Origin: Arthrobacter sp. AQ5-05
Lineage (GTDB): Bacteria; Actinomycetota; Actinomycetes; Actinomycetales; Micrococcaceae
Assembly: GCF_003287975.1 (NCBI RefSeq)
Contig: NZ_QMKQ01000003.1
Coordinates: 124,001-188,000 of the forward strand
Length of the DNA: 64,000 bases
Reading direction: 5' to 3'
Position 1 is the stretch's first letter. Each line of letters opens with the position of its first letter. Made by a program: the position numbers and the translations under genes. The notes under the pieces are model-generated. The model was given only the letters and a program-made list of their open reading frames with translations. It ran no database searches and was not told the DNA's origin. Of this stretch, positions 11,554 to 20,254 are shown piece by piece.

Positions 11554-13104
11554 TTAGTTGCGCGGTGTTTTGTCTTCGGCGGTGAGAGCCGACTCGAACT
11601 CTGCATCCGGGCCCGGCTCACATCCCGCCTGGTTGCTACGTTCAAGCAAGTTCTTGCCGATGCGGTCGGAACCCGGCAAGGCGATCGGGTAGTCCCCGGT
11701 GAAGCAGGCGGTGCACAGGCGTTCGCGCTTCTGCTCGGTGGCATTGATCATGCCGTCCTCGGAAATGTAGGCCAAGGAGTCGGCGCCGATCGACTTGCTG
11801 ATTTCCTCCACGGCGGCGCCGTTGGCAATCAGCTCGGCCCGGGTAGCGAAGTCGATGCCGTAGAAGCAGGGCCACTTCACCGGGGGAGAGGAGATCTTCA
11901 CGTGGATCTCGGCAGCGCCGGCTTCGCGCAGCATGCGAACCACGGCGCGTTGGGTGTTGCCGCGCACGATCGAGTCATCGACCACAACCACGCGCTTGCC
12001 CTTGATCACCGGTTCCAGGGCATTGAGCTTGAGCTTGATGCCCAGCTGGCGCAGCGTCTGGGACGGCTGGATGAAGGTTCGTCCAACGTAGGCGTTCTTG
12101 ACGAAGCCGTGGGCAAAGGGGATGCCGGACTGCTCGGCATAGCCGATGGCTGCCGGGGTGCCGGATTCGGGGACCGGAATGACGATGTCGGCCTCGGCGG
12201 CGTTTTCGCGGGCCAACTGGCGGCCCATCTCCACGCGGGATTCGTACACCGAGCGGCCGTTGATGGAGGCATCCGGGCGGGCCAGGTAGACGTACTCGAA
12301 GACGCAGGCCGCGGGGGTTGCAACACCGAAGCGCTGTGAGCGCACGCCCTCTTCGTCAATGGCAATGAATTCGCCCGGTTCGATCTCGCGGATGAAGCTG
12401 GCGCCCACGGTGGCCAGTGCGGCCTGCTCGGAAGCCACGACCCAGCCGCGTTCCAGGCGCCCAAGCACCAGCGGGCGAACGCCGTAGGTGTCGCGTGCCG
12501 CGTACAGGGTGTGTTCGTCCATGAAGACGAAGCAGAAGGCGCCGCGCAGCTTGGGCAGCAACGACAGGGCGGTCTCTTCGAGCGATTCACCTTCGGCGCC
12601 GTTGAGCAGCGCGGTCACCAATGCGGTGTCGGTGGTGTTGCCCTGGGCGATTTCGCCGCGGACCTTTTCCCCGGACCCTTCCTGCTCGTCCTTGACCATT
12701 TCCAGCAGCTCTGCCGAGTTGGTCAGGTTCCCGTTGTGGGCCAGGGCAACCGTGCCCGCGGAGGTGGGGCCGAGCGTCGGCTGGGCGTTGGCCCAGTGGC
12801 TGGCGCCCGTGGTCGAGTAACGGCAGTGGCCAATGGCCAGATGCCCCTGCATCGAATTGAGGGTGTTCTCGTCGAACACCTGGGAGACCAGACCCATGTC
12901 CTTGTAGACATTGATCCGGGCCCCGTCGCTAGTGGCCAATCCGGCCGATTCCTGCCCGCGATGCTGCAGCGCATAGAGACCGTAATAGGTCAGCTTCGCT
13001 ACTTCCTCGCCGGGAGCCCACACGCCAAAGACGCCGCACTCATCCTGCGGGCCCTTCTCGTTGGGTAAAAGATCATGATTTAGGTTTCCGTCACCACGCG
13101 CCAT
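11554..13104 (-). CDS. purF: Amidophosphoribosyltransferase
   Basis: PurF transfers glutamine-derived ammonia to PRPP, the first committed step of purine synthesis. Starting at the ATG at 13104, a 22-residue propeptide precedes the catalytic Cys23 of the class II glutaminase domain (CGVFGVW), as in the processed Bacillus-type enzyme. The PRPP-binding loop is VVVVDDSIVRGNTQR. Conserved cysteines in AACVFEYVY, WPCFYG and CTACFTGDYP fit iron-sulfur ligands of that type. At 516 residues it is full length. A small membrane-protein gene precedes it and purM follows by 17 nt. Confidence 0.97.
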   Translation of the reverse strand: MARGDGNLNHDLLPNEKGPQDECGVFGVWAPGEEVAKLTYYGLYALQHRGQESAGLATSDGARINVYKDMGLVSQVFDENTLNSMQGHLAIGHCRYSTTGASHWANAQPTLGPTSAGTVALAHNGNLTNSAELLEMVKDEQEGSGEKVRGEIAQGNTTDTALVTALLNGAEGESLEETALSLLPKLRGAFCFVFMDEHTLYAARDTYGVRPLVLGRLERGWVVASEQAALATVGASFIREIEPGEFIAIDEEGVRSQRFGVATPAACVFEYVYLARPDASINGRSVYESRVEMGRQLARENAAEADIVIPVPESGTPAAIGYAEQSGIPFAHGFVKNAYVGRTFIQPSQTLRQLGIKLKLNALEPVIKGKRVVVVDDSIVRGNTQRAVVRMLREAGAAEIHVKISSPPVKWPCFYGIDFATRAELIANGAAVEEISKSIGADSLAYISEDGMINATEQKRERLCTACFTGDYPIALPGSDRIGKNLLERSNQAGCEPGPDAEFESALTAEDKTPRN

Positions 13105-13166
13105 AGCAATTATTCTCTCACGAGCCGGATGCCCGTTTGGGCGTGAAGTCTCCCACAAGCCGGCTT

Positions 13167-13493
13167 CTAGCGGTGTTCTGGGTCACCCATCGGCACGGCA
13201 AGCGCGCGACGTGCCTTTTTGCGTGTGATGCGATCCACAACCAGAAAGACGATGCCGGCGAGCAATACGCCGAAGAATGCGAAGCCGACCGACAAGAAGC
13301 CCGCCACCGCGGCGCGGGAGAACTCGGTGGACTCCACGCCGGTGAAGGCGGAAACAAACGCGATGATGACGCCCAACAGGGCGCCGATGCCCACGAACGG
13401 CCAGAACCTGGGTGCAGCGTAGACCTCGACCTCGATGTCGCCGGGGGCCTTGTCTGCGGGGGTGGGATTGCTGGGGTGCTGGCTGGATTCCAT
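13167..13493 (-). CDS. Small membrane protein of the purF cluster
   Basis: A 108-residue protein with two or three hydrophobic segments (PFVGIGALLGVIIAFVSAF, then AAVAGFLSVGFAFFGVLLAG and IVFLVVDRI) and a basic C-terminal tail (TRKKARRAL). I do not recognise a named family. Similar small membrane proteins next to purF occur in other Arthrobacter-like genomes, from general recollection. It lies 62 nt before purF and 13 nt after the SCP-like gene, all on one strand, so it is probably co-expressed with purine genes. No function can be assigned. Confidence 0.75.
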   Translation of the reverse strand: MESSQHPSNPTPADKAPGDIEVEVYAAPRFWPFVGIGALLGVIIAFVSAFTGVESTEFSRAAVAGFLSVGFAFFGVLLAGIVFLVVDRITRKKARRALAVPMGDPEHR

Positions 13494-13506
13494 ACCCTCT
13501 AGGGTA

Positions 13507-13881
13507 CTAAACCAGCGGCAGCTCGGCCGACAGGTCCGCCCGCAGCCCGGAGGCGGTGACCTTGCCCGTGGCCAGCGCGGCTTCCCAGCCGATCTTGCCC
13601 GAGACCAGCGCGAGCCAAAGCGCCCCGGGCAACTCGATCACGTTCGGGGGAGTGCCGCGGGTGTGCCGGGGACCAGGAATGCACTGGGTCACCCCGAACG
13701 GCGGGACCCGCACCTCCACGGAGTTGCCCTCGGCCCGGCTGGCCAGTTCCTCCAGGGTGTAGCGCACCGCCATGGCAATGAGCGGGCGCGGCAGCGCGTC
13801 CGCCTGGGCTTCGTCGGTGTCGATCCAGCGGCGGAAGGCACGGTTGCCCTCGGCCGGATCGATGCGTCGCTTGATGGCCAT
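13507..13881 (-). CDS. Sterol carrier family protein (bacterial SCP-like)
   Basis: A 124-residue soluble protein matching the actinobacterial SCP-like family. It has an N-terminal helical segment with RRIDPAEG, then the central VEVRVPPFGVTQCIPGPRHT and the C-terminal NVIELPGALWLALVSGKIGW. Such proteins have the SCP2 fold that binds hydrophobic ligands, but their ligand in actinobacteria is unknown. It sits between the asparaginase gene and the small membrane protein gene with gaps of 6 and 13 nt, so it is in an operon. Confidence 0.8.
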   Translation of the reverse strand: MAIKRRIDPAEGNRAFRRWIDTDEAQADALPRPLIAMAVRYTLEELASRAEGNSVEVRVPPFGVTQCIPGPRHTRGTPPNVIELPGALWLALVSGKIGWEAALATGKVTASGLRADLSAELPLV

Positions 13882-13887
13882 GGTTTC

Positions 13888-14895
13888 TCAGGAATCCAGC
13901 AGGTCCATGACGGGGGAGGCCAGGCGCAGCGCGCCCACCGGGATTCCGCCGCCGAGCACCGGGCGGGTCAGCTTGGCCAGGGTGTCGGTGAGCTGGTCGG
14001 TGGAAATGGCGCCGGCGTTGGCCAGCAGCGTGAGTCCCAGCAGGTCGCTTCCGCGGCCCGAACCGTCGCTCATCTTCACCGCCACCGCGGTCCCGCACGG
14101 TGCCGCCAGCAGCAGCACGCCCTCGGCGCCGAGCTTGGCAATGACGCCCAGGTCCTCCATCACCACGGAGTTGGGCTTGCCGTGGCCCTGGACGGCCCAC
14201 GGGTAGTCGAGCATCGCGGTGGCAATCGTCGCCGCCCGCGCATCGGCATGCTTGTTGCCGGGGGCCTGGGCCAGCTTCGAGGCGGCCCGGGCCAGCCCGG
14301 CCAGGGAGATCACCGGAACCGGTGCGCCGCACCCGTCCACGCCCAGATGCGAGATGGTTTCCCCGGCGTACTCCTCGATGACCTCGATGACCCTTTGCTG
14401 CAGCGGGTGGTCGGGAGAGAGGTAGGTCTTGGTGTCCCAGCCGTTTTCGGTGCAGGCCCAGAGGAACGCGGAGTGCTTTCCGGAGCAGTTGAAACTGATC
14501 GCGGACTTGCCAAGCCCCGCCCGGATCCGCTCGGTGCGGGTTTCCTCGTGCGACGGCCAGGCGGCCGGGCACAACAGGTCGGCTTCCGACAGGCCGGCCT
14601 TGGCCAGCATGGATTCGACCACGTCGGTGTGTTCGGTGCTGCCGTCGTGGCTGGCACAGGCCAATGCCACCTGCGCGCCGCGCAACGGGACCCCGGACTG
14701 CATGGAGGCCAGGGCCTGGAACGGCTTGAGCGCCGAGCGCGGATACACCAGGGCGTTGGGGTTTCCCAGGGCATCGAGCACCTCGCCCGCGGCATCGACG
14801 ACCACCGCGGTTCCGCGGTGGCGGGATTCAATGAAGCCGTTGCGTTCGAGCACAACGAGGTCCACGGTGTCGGAAGCAAGCAAGGTTTCAGCCAT
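13888..14895 (-). CDS. Asparaginase (thermolabile L-asparaginase II type)
   Basis: A 335-residue member of the actinobacterial asparaginase family of the beta-lactamase-like superfamily (PF06089). It differs from the classical type I and II enzymes of enterobacteria. Key segments include LVYPRSALKPFQALASMQSG with an S-x-x-K pair near residue 53, ACASHDGSTEHTD, FNCSGKHSAFLW and VDGCGAPVPVISLAGLA. It would hydrolyse asparagine to aspartate and ammonia in the cytoplasm. It follows a methyltransferase gene by 5 nt and precedes the SCP-like gene by 6 nt, so it shares their transcript. Confidence 0.88.
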   Translation of the reverse strand: MAETLLASDTVDLVVLERNGFIESRHRGTAVVVDAAGEVLDALGNPNALVYPRSALKPFQALASMQSGVPLRGAQVALACASHDGSTEHTDVVESMLAKAGLSEADLLCPAAWPSHEETRTERIRAGLGKSAISFNCSGKHSAFLWACTENGWDTKTYLSPDHPLQQRVIEVIEEYAGETISHLGVDGCGAPVPVISLAGLARAASKLAQAPGNKHADARAATIATAMLDYPWAVQGHGKPNSVVMEDLGVIAKLGAEGVLLLAAPCGTAVAVKMSDGSGRGSDLLGLTLLANAGAISTDQLTDTLAKLTRPVLGGGIPVGALRLASPVMDLLDS

Positions 14896-14900
14896 GTGAC

Positions 14901-15521
14901 CTAGTTTACGGTCTGCACCGGCTCAAGCAGCGCAACGACGAAGTCCGCGCCGGGCCGCATGGGACGCATGTCCCAGGTGGAAAAGAGCGTGTCGATCCGC
15001 AGCCCCGCCGCAGCCGCATCCTCGGTGAAGCTCTCCAGCGCGTAGCCCTTGAGCGGGGAGAATCCGACGACGAGCCGGCCTTCCGGTGCCAGGTGGGCAG
15101 CCAGTGCGCCCAGCACGCTTCCTGCGGTGCCCGGGGCGACGAAGGCCAGGACGTTTCCCGGGGAGATCACCAGGTCGAAGCTCTCGCGGGTTCCCGCCTC
15201 GTCGCGCACATCCAGCGTTGCGAGGTTTCCCTCCAGCCAGCGCGAGCCGGGAAAATCGGCGCGGGCCGCGGCGAGCAGCTCGGCATCCAGGTCCACCCCG
15301 GTGACCTGGTGGCCGCGTGCGGCCAGCTCGCCGCCGACCCGGCCGGTCCCGCAACCGGCATCCAGCACCCGCGAGCCGCGGGAAAGCATCGCATCGGCGA
15401 ACCGCGCCTCGGCGTCAAGGTCTGCTCCCGACTCGCGCAACTCGGCGAACCTGCCGATGTAGTTCCGGGCCTGGGCGGGGTCCCGGCGCGCCTGCTGCTG
15501 CCACTTGGTTTCCTGATCCAT
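14901..15521 (-). CDS. Class I SAM-dependent methyltransferase
   Basis: A 206-residue methyltransferase with motif I VLDAGCGTGRVGGELAARG near residues 52-70, the acidic VTGVDLDAELL and motif IV DLVISPGNVLAFV. No feature identifies its substrate. The ATG at 15521 (MDQETKWQQQAR) is chosen over an upstream start eight codons away because WQQQARRDPAQARNYI is the usual opening of these small actinobacterial enzymes. It is the first gene of the minus-strand run that ends with purM and is divergent from purD, so the gap of about 110 bp must hold both promoters. Confidence 0.85.
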   Translation of the reverse strand: MDQETKWQQQARRDPAQARNYIGRFAELRESGADLDAEARFADAMLSRGSRVLDAGCGTGRVGGELAARGHQVTGVDLDAELLAAARADFPGSRWLEGNLATLDVRDEAGTRESFDLVISPGNVLAFVAPGTAGSVLGALAAHLAPEGRLVVGFSPLKGYALESFTEDAAAAGLRIDTLFSTWDMRPMRPGADFVVALLEPVQTVN

Positions 15522-15634
15522 GTACACGAGCATAGGCGGGGCCATGGGCCTCCGGAGGCAAAGCCGGCGGCAATGCGTCGGGATCGCGACCCGGTGCGGG
15601 ACCGGCCGCGCCAGACCCGGTAGGCTTAAGCCTC

Positions 15635-16921
15635 GTGAAGGTACTGGTTATTGGCCCCGGCGGCCGCGAACATGCACTGATCCGCGCTTTGGCTGCGGAT
15701 CCCTACGTCTCCGACCTGCATTGCGCACCCGGCAATGCCGGGATTTCGCGTGATGTCACCACCCACCAAATCGACGCCCAGGACCCCGCCGCGGTGGTGG
15801 CCCTGGCCCGCGAGCTGGGTTCGGAACTGGTAGTGGTCGGCCCCGAGGCACCGCTGGCGGCAGGTGTGGCGGACGCATTGCTGGCCGCAGGCATCCCCGT
15901 TTTCGGTCCCACCAAGGCGGCGGCGCAGCTGGAAGCCTCCAAGGCCTTCGCCAAGACCGTCATGGCCGCGGCCGGGGTACCCACCGCGATGGCCAAGGTC
16001 GCCACCAACGCCGATGAGGCAGCCGAGGCGCTCGATGCCTTCGGCGCCCCCTACGTCGTCAAGGACGACGGGCTGGCCGCGGGCAAGGGCGTGGTGGTCA
16101 CCTCCGACCGCGACGAGGCCCTGGCCCACGCCGAAACCTGCTTCGAGGCCGGCGGCACCGTGGTCATCGAGGAATTCCTCGACGGACCCGAGGTCTCCCT
16201 CTTCGTGATCTGCGACGGCACCCACGCCGTCCCGCTGGCTCCGGCCCAGGACTTCAAGCGCATCTTTGATGGCGACCAAGGCCCGAACACCGGCGGCATG
16301 GGCGCCTACTCGCCGCTGCCGTGGCTGCCCGCCGGCTTCGTCGACGAGGTCATGGACCGCGTTGCCTACCCGACGCTGCGCGACATGGAATCCCGCGGCA
16401 CACCCTTCACCGGGGTGCTCTACTGCGGCCTGGCCATCACCTCGCGCGGGATCCGCGTGATCGAATTCAACGCGCGCTTCGGCGACCCGGAAACCCAGGC
16501 CGTGCTCGCACGCCTGAAGACCCCGCTCGGTGCCCTGCTCATGGCCGCGGCCACGGGCGGGCTCGACGACGCCGAGCAACTGCACTGGCGCCCCGAAACC
16601 GCCGTCGGGGTGGTCATGGCCGCCGAAAACTACCCGGAGGACCCCATCAAGGGTGCCGCCATCCGCGGACTGGATGCGGCCGAGGCCATCGAGGACGTCT
16701 CGGTCCTGCATGCCGGAACCACGTCCAACGAGGCAGGTGAGGTCATTGTCGCCGGTGGCCGCGTGCTCGCGGTCGTGGGCCTGGGTGCCGACCTGCATGC
16801 GGCCCGCGACAAGGCCTACGCCGGGGTCGCGGCCATCTCCTGGGACGGTGCCCAGCACCGCACCGACATCGCGTTGAAGGCCGCCAACGGCCAGATCAGC
16901 GTCGCGGAAGGAAGCAACTAA
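15635..16921 (+). CDS. purD: Phosphoribosylamine-glycine ligase (GAR synthetase)
   Basis: PurD joins phosphoribosylamine and glycine with ATP, the second step of purine synthesis. The GTG start gives MKVLVIGPGGREHALIRAL, the invariant opening. Further ATP-grasp motifs are VVKDDGLAAGKGVVV (about residue 145) and the RFGDPETQAVL signature near 290. At 428 residues it is full length. Its stop codon abuts the ATG of purC with no spacer, and the ribosome-binding site GGAAGG of purC is inside purD, so the two are translationally linked. Confidence 0.97.
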   Translation: MKVLVIGPGGREHALIRALAADPYVSDLHCAPGNAGISRDVTTHQIDAQDPAAVVALARELGSELVVVGPEAPLAAGVADALLAAGIPVFGPTKAAAQLEASKAFAKTVMAAAGVPTAMAKVATNADEAAEALDAFGAPYVVKDDGLAAGKGVVVTSDRDEALAHAETCFEAGGTVVIEEFLDGPEVSLFVICDGTHAVPLAPAQDFKRIFDGDQGPNTGGMGAYSPLPWLPAGFVDEVMDRVAYPTLRDMESRGTPFTGVLYCGLAITSRGIRVIEFNARFGDPETQAVLARLKTPLGALLMAAATGGLDDAEQLHWRPETAVGVVMAAENYPEDPIKGAAIRGLDAAEAIEDVSVLHAGTTSNEAGEVIVAGGRVLAVVGLGADLHAARDKAYAGVAAISWDGAQHRTDIALKAANGQISVAEGSN

Positions 16922-17827
16922 ATGTCAGGCCTGCAAACCGAAACCCTGGAACTTCCGGGCTGGACCCACTTCTACTCGGGCAAGGTCCGCGACCTCTACG
17001 TCCCTGCCGGCTCCTCCTTCGAGGAGACCGACCGCGTGCTGGTGGTCGCTTCCGACCGGATCAGCGCCTTCGACTACGTGCTGGAATCCGAGATCCCCGA
17101 CAAGGGCAAGGTGCTCACGCAGCTGAGCCTGTGGTGGTTTGAACAGCTGAGCGAAATCCCGAACCACGTGATCTCCACCGACGTCCCCGAGGCCGTCGCC
17201 GGGCGGGCCATGGTCTGCAAGAAGCTGGAGATGTTCCCGATCGAATGCATCGCCCGCGGCTACCTGACCGGCTCCGGCCTGGCCGAGTACAAGGACCGCC
17301 GGACAGTGTGTGCGCTGCCGCTGAAGGCAGGCATGGTCGATGGCTCCAAGCTGGAGCCGGCGATCTTCACCCCCTCGGCCAAGGCCGCGGTCGGCGAGCA
17401 CGACGAGAACATCACGTTCGAGGAAACCGCGGCACGCATCGGTGGCCAGCAGGCCGCGGACCTGCGCGACGCCACGCTGGCCCTGTACATGCGAGCCGAA
17501 CAGATCGCCCGCACCCGCGGCATCATCCTGGCCGACACCAAGGTCGAGTTCGGCATCGATCCGTCCAACGGCGAGATCACCCTGGGAGACGAGGTGCTGA
17601 CCCCGGATTCCTCGCGTTTCTGGGACGCCGAGACCTACGCACCGGGCCAGGCCCAGCCCTCGTTCGACAAGCAGTTCGTGCGCGACTGGCTCACCTCCGA
17701 TGCCTCCGGCTGGGACAAGGCCTCGGGCGCCGAACCCCCGGCGTTGCCGGCGGATATCATCGAGCGCACCCGCGGACGGTACATCGAGGCCTACGAGCGC
17801 CTGACCGGGCTCACCTTCACGGCCTAG
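16922..17827 (+). CDS. purC: Phosphoribosylaminoimidazole-succinocarboxamide synthase
   Basis: PurC (SAICAR synthetase) condenses CAIR with aspartate using ATP. Motifs are FYSGKVRDLYV near residue 20, VASDRISAFDYVLESEIPDK and CIARGYLTGSG, with the late LADTKVEFGID. The 301-residue length is that of the longer, eukaryote-like and actinobacterial form rather than the roughly 240-residue E. coli form. It starts directly after the purD stop codon, and a strong hairpin terminator follows. Confidence 0.97.
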   Translation: MSGLQTETLELPGWTHFYSGKVRDLYVPAGSSFEETDRVLVVASDRISAFDYVLESEIPDKGKVLTQLSLWWFEQLSEIPNHVISTDVPEAVAGRAMVCKKLEMFPIECIARGYLTGSGLAEYKDRRTVCALPLKAGMVDGSKLEPAIFTPSAKAAVGEHDENITFEETAARIGGQQAADLRDATLALYMRAEQIARTRGIILADTKVEFGIDPSNGEITLGDEVLTPDSSRFWDAETYAPGQAQPSFDKQFVRDWLTSDASGWDKASGAEPPALPADIIERTRGRYIEAYERLTGLTFTA

Positions 17828-17847
17828 CCACGTCGGGCCGTTGATTG

Positions 17848-17895
17848 GCAGGGGGCCTGGAACCGCAACTTCGGATGCGGTTCCAGGCCCCCTGC
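17848..17895. terminator. Terminator after purC
   Basis: A perfect 20-bp stem (17848-17867 with 17876-17895) with the loop ACTTCGGA stands between purC and the convergent broken lipoprotein gene. It ends about 20 bp beyond the purC stop codon. Confidence 0.85.
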
Positions 17896-17918
17896 TGCGT
17901 CACGCGCCGCAGCTTGGC

Positions 17919-18376
17919 CTAACCGGTGCCGGCCGCGGCGCCGCTGCGCACCAGGACGTTGGTGCGCAGCCGGGTGAACCCTTCGGCCTCGCGGTCCCGG
18001 GTATCCGCATCGTCCCTGACGAGCACCACCGTGCGCGCAGGGTTGGTGCTCGAGACCTCGACGATCTCGCCGGTGGCACCCGCGCCGCCGCACCCGGCGA
18101 TCCAGTCGGGATCGTTTCCCGCGGGCTGGACCAGGATGCAGGCGGTGGTCTTGCCGGTGGTGGTACCGGCGAAATACCTGGCCTCCCCGTGGGCGGACAG
18201 CAGTCGGATGCTTGCCGCATCGAAGTCCTCCATCATCGTGTGATGCCCTGCGGCAACACATCGCCAGGGCCCGCAGCACGGTCAAGCGCCGCCACCCCGG
18301 CATATCCGGAACAGCCCGCGAACACCAGTGCCACGCCCAGCAATCCCGCCGCGGCCGGAACCCGGTTCCTTCGCAT
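17919..18376 (-). pseudogene. Small lipoprotein gene interrupted by a frameshift
   Basis: The ATG at 18376 opens a 47-codon frame with a basic head, a hydrophobic core and the lipobox VFAGC (Cys22), then a short linker ending PQGITR and a TGA at 18233-18235. One nucleotide off, an ATG at 18236 overlaps that stop (ATGATGG). Its 105-codon frame contains EDFDAASIRLLSAHGEARYF and TACILVQPAGNDPDWIAGCG, a pattern I associate with secreted Arthrobacter proteins of unknown function. Joined, the two frames make one ordinary lipoprotein of about 150 residues. Either the gene is frameshifted, the assembly has a 1-nt error, or the two frames are coupled by the overlap. As it stands the second product would lack a signal peptide. 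Confidence 0.7.
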
Positions 18377-18445
18377 GCCAACCCCTGGACTCGTCGTTGC
18401 CGGCAACGCCACCGCGAAAGCCGCGCCGATGGCGCCGAGGGCGGG

Positions 18446-20254
18446 TCAGACCAGCGAGTCCTTCCAGGCCTTGTGCAGGGCGGCGAAGCGGCCCGCGGAG
18501 CCGATCAGCTCGGCCGGGGACCCGTCCTCGACGATCTTCCCGTCGTGGACCACCAGCACCCTGTCGGCGATCTGCACGGTGGACAGGCGGTGTGCAATGA
18601 TCAGCGCGGTGCGGTTTCCCAGCAGCGTCTGCAGCCCGCGCTGCACTGCCCGCTCGGAGGGGATGTCCAACGAGCTGGTGGCCTCGTCGAGGATCAGCAC
18701 CGCCGGGTCCGCCAGGAACGCCCGGGCGAAGGAAATCAGCTGGCGCTGCCCGGCCGAGACCCGCCCGCCGCGCTTGTTCACGTCGGTGTCGTAGGCTTCC
18801 GGCAGTGCGGTGATGAACTCGTGGGCCCCCACCGCGCGGGCGGCCAGGATGATCTCCTCGATGCTGGCCCCGGGCTTGCCCAGGGCGATGTTCTCGGCGA
18901 CCGTGCCGGAGAACAGGAACGACTCCTGGGTCACCATGACCACGTGCCGGCGCAGGTCGTCGTTCGCGATCCGGTCGATGGGCACCGAATCCAGGGTCAG
19001 GGTGCCGGAGCGCAGGTCGTAGAACCGTGCAATCAGCTTGGCCAGCGTGGACTTCCCCGCGCCGGTCTGCCCGACCACTGCCACGGTTTGCCCCGCCGGG
19101 ATGTCCAGGTCGAAGCTGTCCATGATGACCGGGCCGTCGCCGTAGCCGAAGACCGCGTCCTCGAACTTCAGTGCACCGGCAACCTCGCCCAGCGGCTGCG
19201 GCCTGGCCGGTTCCACGACGGTGGGCGACTCCTCGAGCAACCCGGAGACCTTTTCCAGGGCCGCCGTCGCGGCCTGCAGCGAGGAATAGAACATGGCGAT
19301 GTTCTCCACCGGCTGGAACACCCGCTTGGTGGCCAGCAGCAGGGCCACCAGCACACCCACGGCCAGGGTGCCGTCCAGGATGCGGAAGCCGCCCCAGGCC
19401 AGCACGGCGGCCACCGACAGGTTCCCGACGAGCACCAGGCCCGGCTGCAGCACCCCGAAGAGGTTGATGGAGCGGATGGAGTTGTCGCGGTATTCCCCGG
19501 CGACGGAGGCGTAGTTCGCGTCGTTGGCCTTCTCCTTGCGGAAGGCCTTGACCGCGCGGATGCCAGTCATGGTTTCCACGAAGGTGCCGATCAGCCGCGC
19601 GGAGACCACGCGGGATTCGCGGTAGACGACCTCGGACCGGCGCTGGTACCAGCCAAAGAGCAGCGAGATGGGGATCGCGGCGATCATCACCACGATCCCG
19701 GAACGCCAGTCCAGCACGAAGATCGAGATCAGCGTGAAGGTCACGAAGACGCAGGCGGAGACCAGCTCGGAGATGCCCTGGTCCAGCAGTTCGCGCAGCG
19801 TCTCAAGGTCCGAGGTCTGCCGGGAAATGATGCGCCCGGAGGTGTACTTCTCGTGGAACTCCAGGCTCAGTCGCTGGGTGTGCCGAAAGACGCGCAGGCG
19901 CAAATCCAGCAGCATCGCCTGGGAGATCTTGGCGGTGCACAGCACGTACCAGCCCAACAGCGAGCCGGCCGTGATGGCGGAGAACACGTAGGCGCCGCCA
20001 GTGATGCCCAGGGCGGCGAGGTTGCCGCCGGTGACCTGCGGCAGGCCCCAGTCGATGGCCCAGGCGATGATGATGGGGAAGGACGCGCGGGCGGCATTGG
20101 AGATGACCACCAGCACCACGGTGAGCACCAGCATCGGCTTCTGCCTGGATGCCAGGGTGGCCAGCAGCCGCCAGGAGCGGGCGCGCACGCGCTGGCGTTC
20201 GGCCGCGCTCAGGGTGATGGCGTCCTCGTTGGACACTCCGGTGTTCGTGCTCAT
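18446..20254 (-). CDS. ABC exporter half-transporter, catalytic Walker B subunit
   Basis: A 602-residue ABC exporter half with six transmembrane segments (residues about 40-330) and a C-terminal nucleotide-binding domain. Walker A is GQTGAGKST (about 393) and Walker B LILDEATSSLD (about 516) keeps the catalytic Glu. The signature is VSAGQRQ rather than LSGGQ, so this half supplies the weaker signature. It overlaps the previous gene by ATGA. The pair looks like a heterodimeric exporter of the TM287/288 or TmrAB kind with one consensus ATP site. The cargo is unknown; multidrug or lipid export are family possibilities. Confidence 0.92.
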   Translation of the reverse strand: MSTNTGVSNEDAITLSAAERQRVRARSWRLLATLASRQKPMLVLTVVLVVISNAARASFPIIIAWAIDWGLPQVTGGNLAALGITGGAYVFSAITAGSLLGWYVLCTAKISQAMLLDLRLRVFRHTQRLSLEFHEKYTSGRIISRQTSDLETLRELLDQGISELVSACVFVTFTLISIFVLDWRSGIVVMIAAIPISLLFGWYQRRSEVVYRESRVVSARLIGTFVETMTGIRAVKAFRKEKANDANYASVAGEYRDNSIRSINLFGVLQPGLVLVGNLSVAAVLAWGGFRILDGTLAVGVLVALLLATKRVFQPVENIAMFYSSLQAATAALEKVSGLLEESPTVVEPARPQPLGEVAGALKFEDAVFGYGDGPVIMDSFDLDIPAGQTVAVVGQTGAGKSTLAKLIARFYDLRSGTLTLDSVPIDRIANDDLRRHVVMVTQESFLFSGTVAENIALGKPGASIEEIILAARAVGAHEFITALPEAYDTDVNKRGGRVSAGQRQLISFARAFLADPAVLILDEATSSLDIPSERAVQRGLQTLLGNRTALIIAHRLSTVQIADRVLVVHDGKIVEDGSPAELIGSAGRFAALHKAWKDSLV

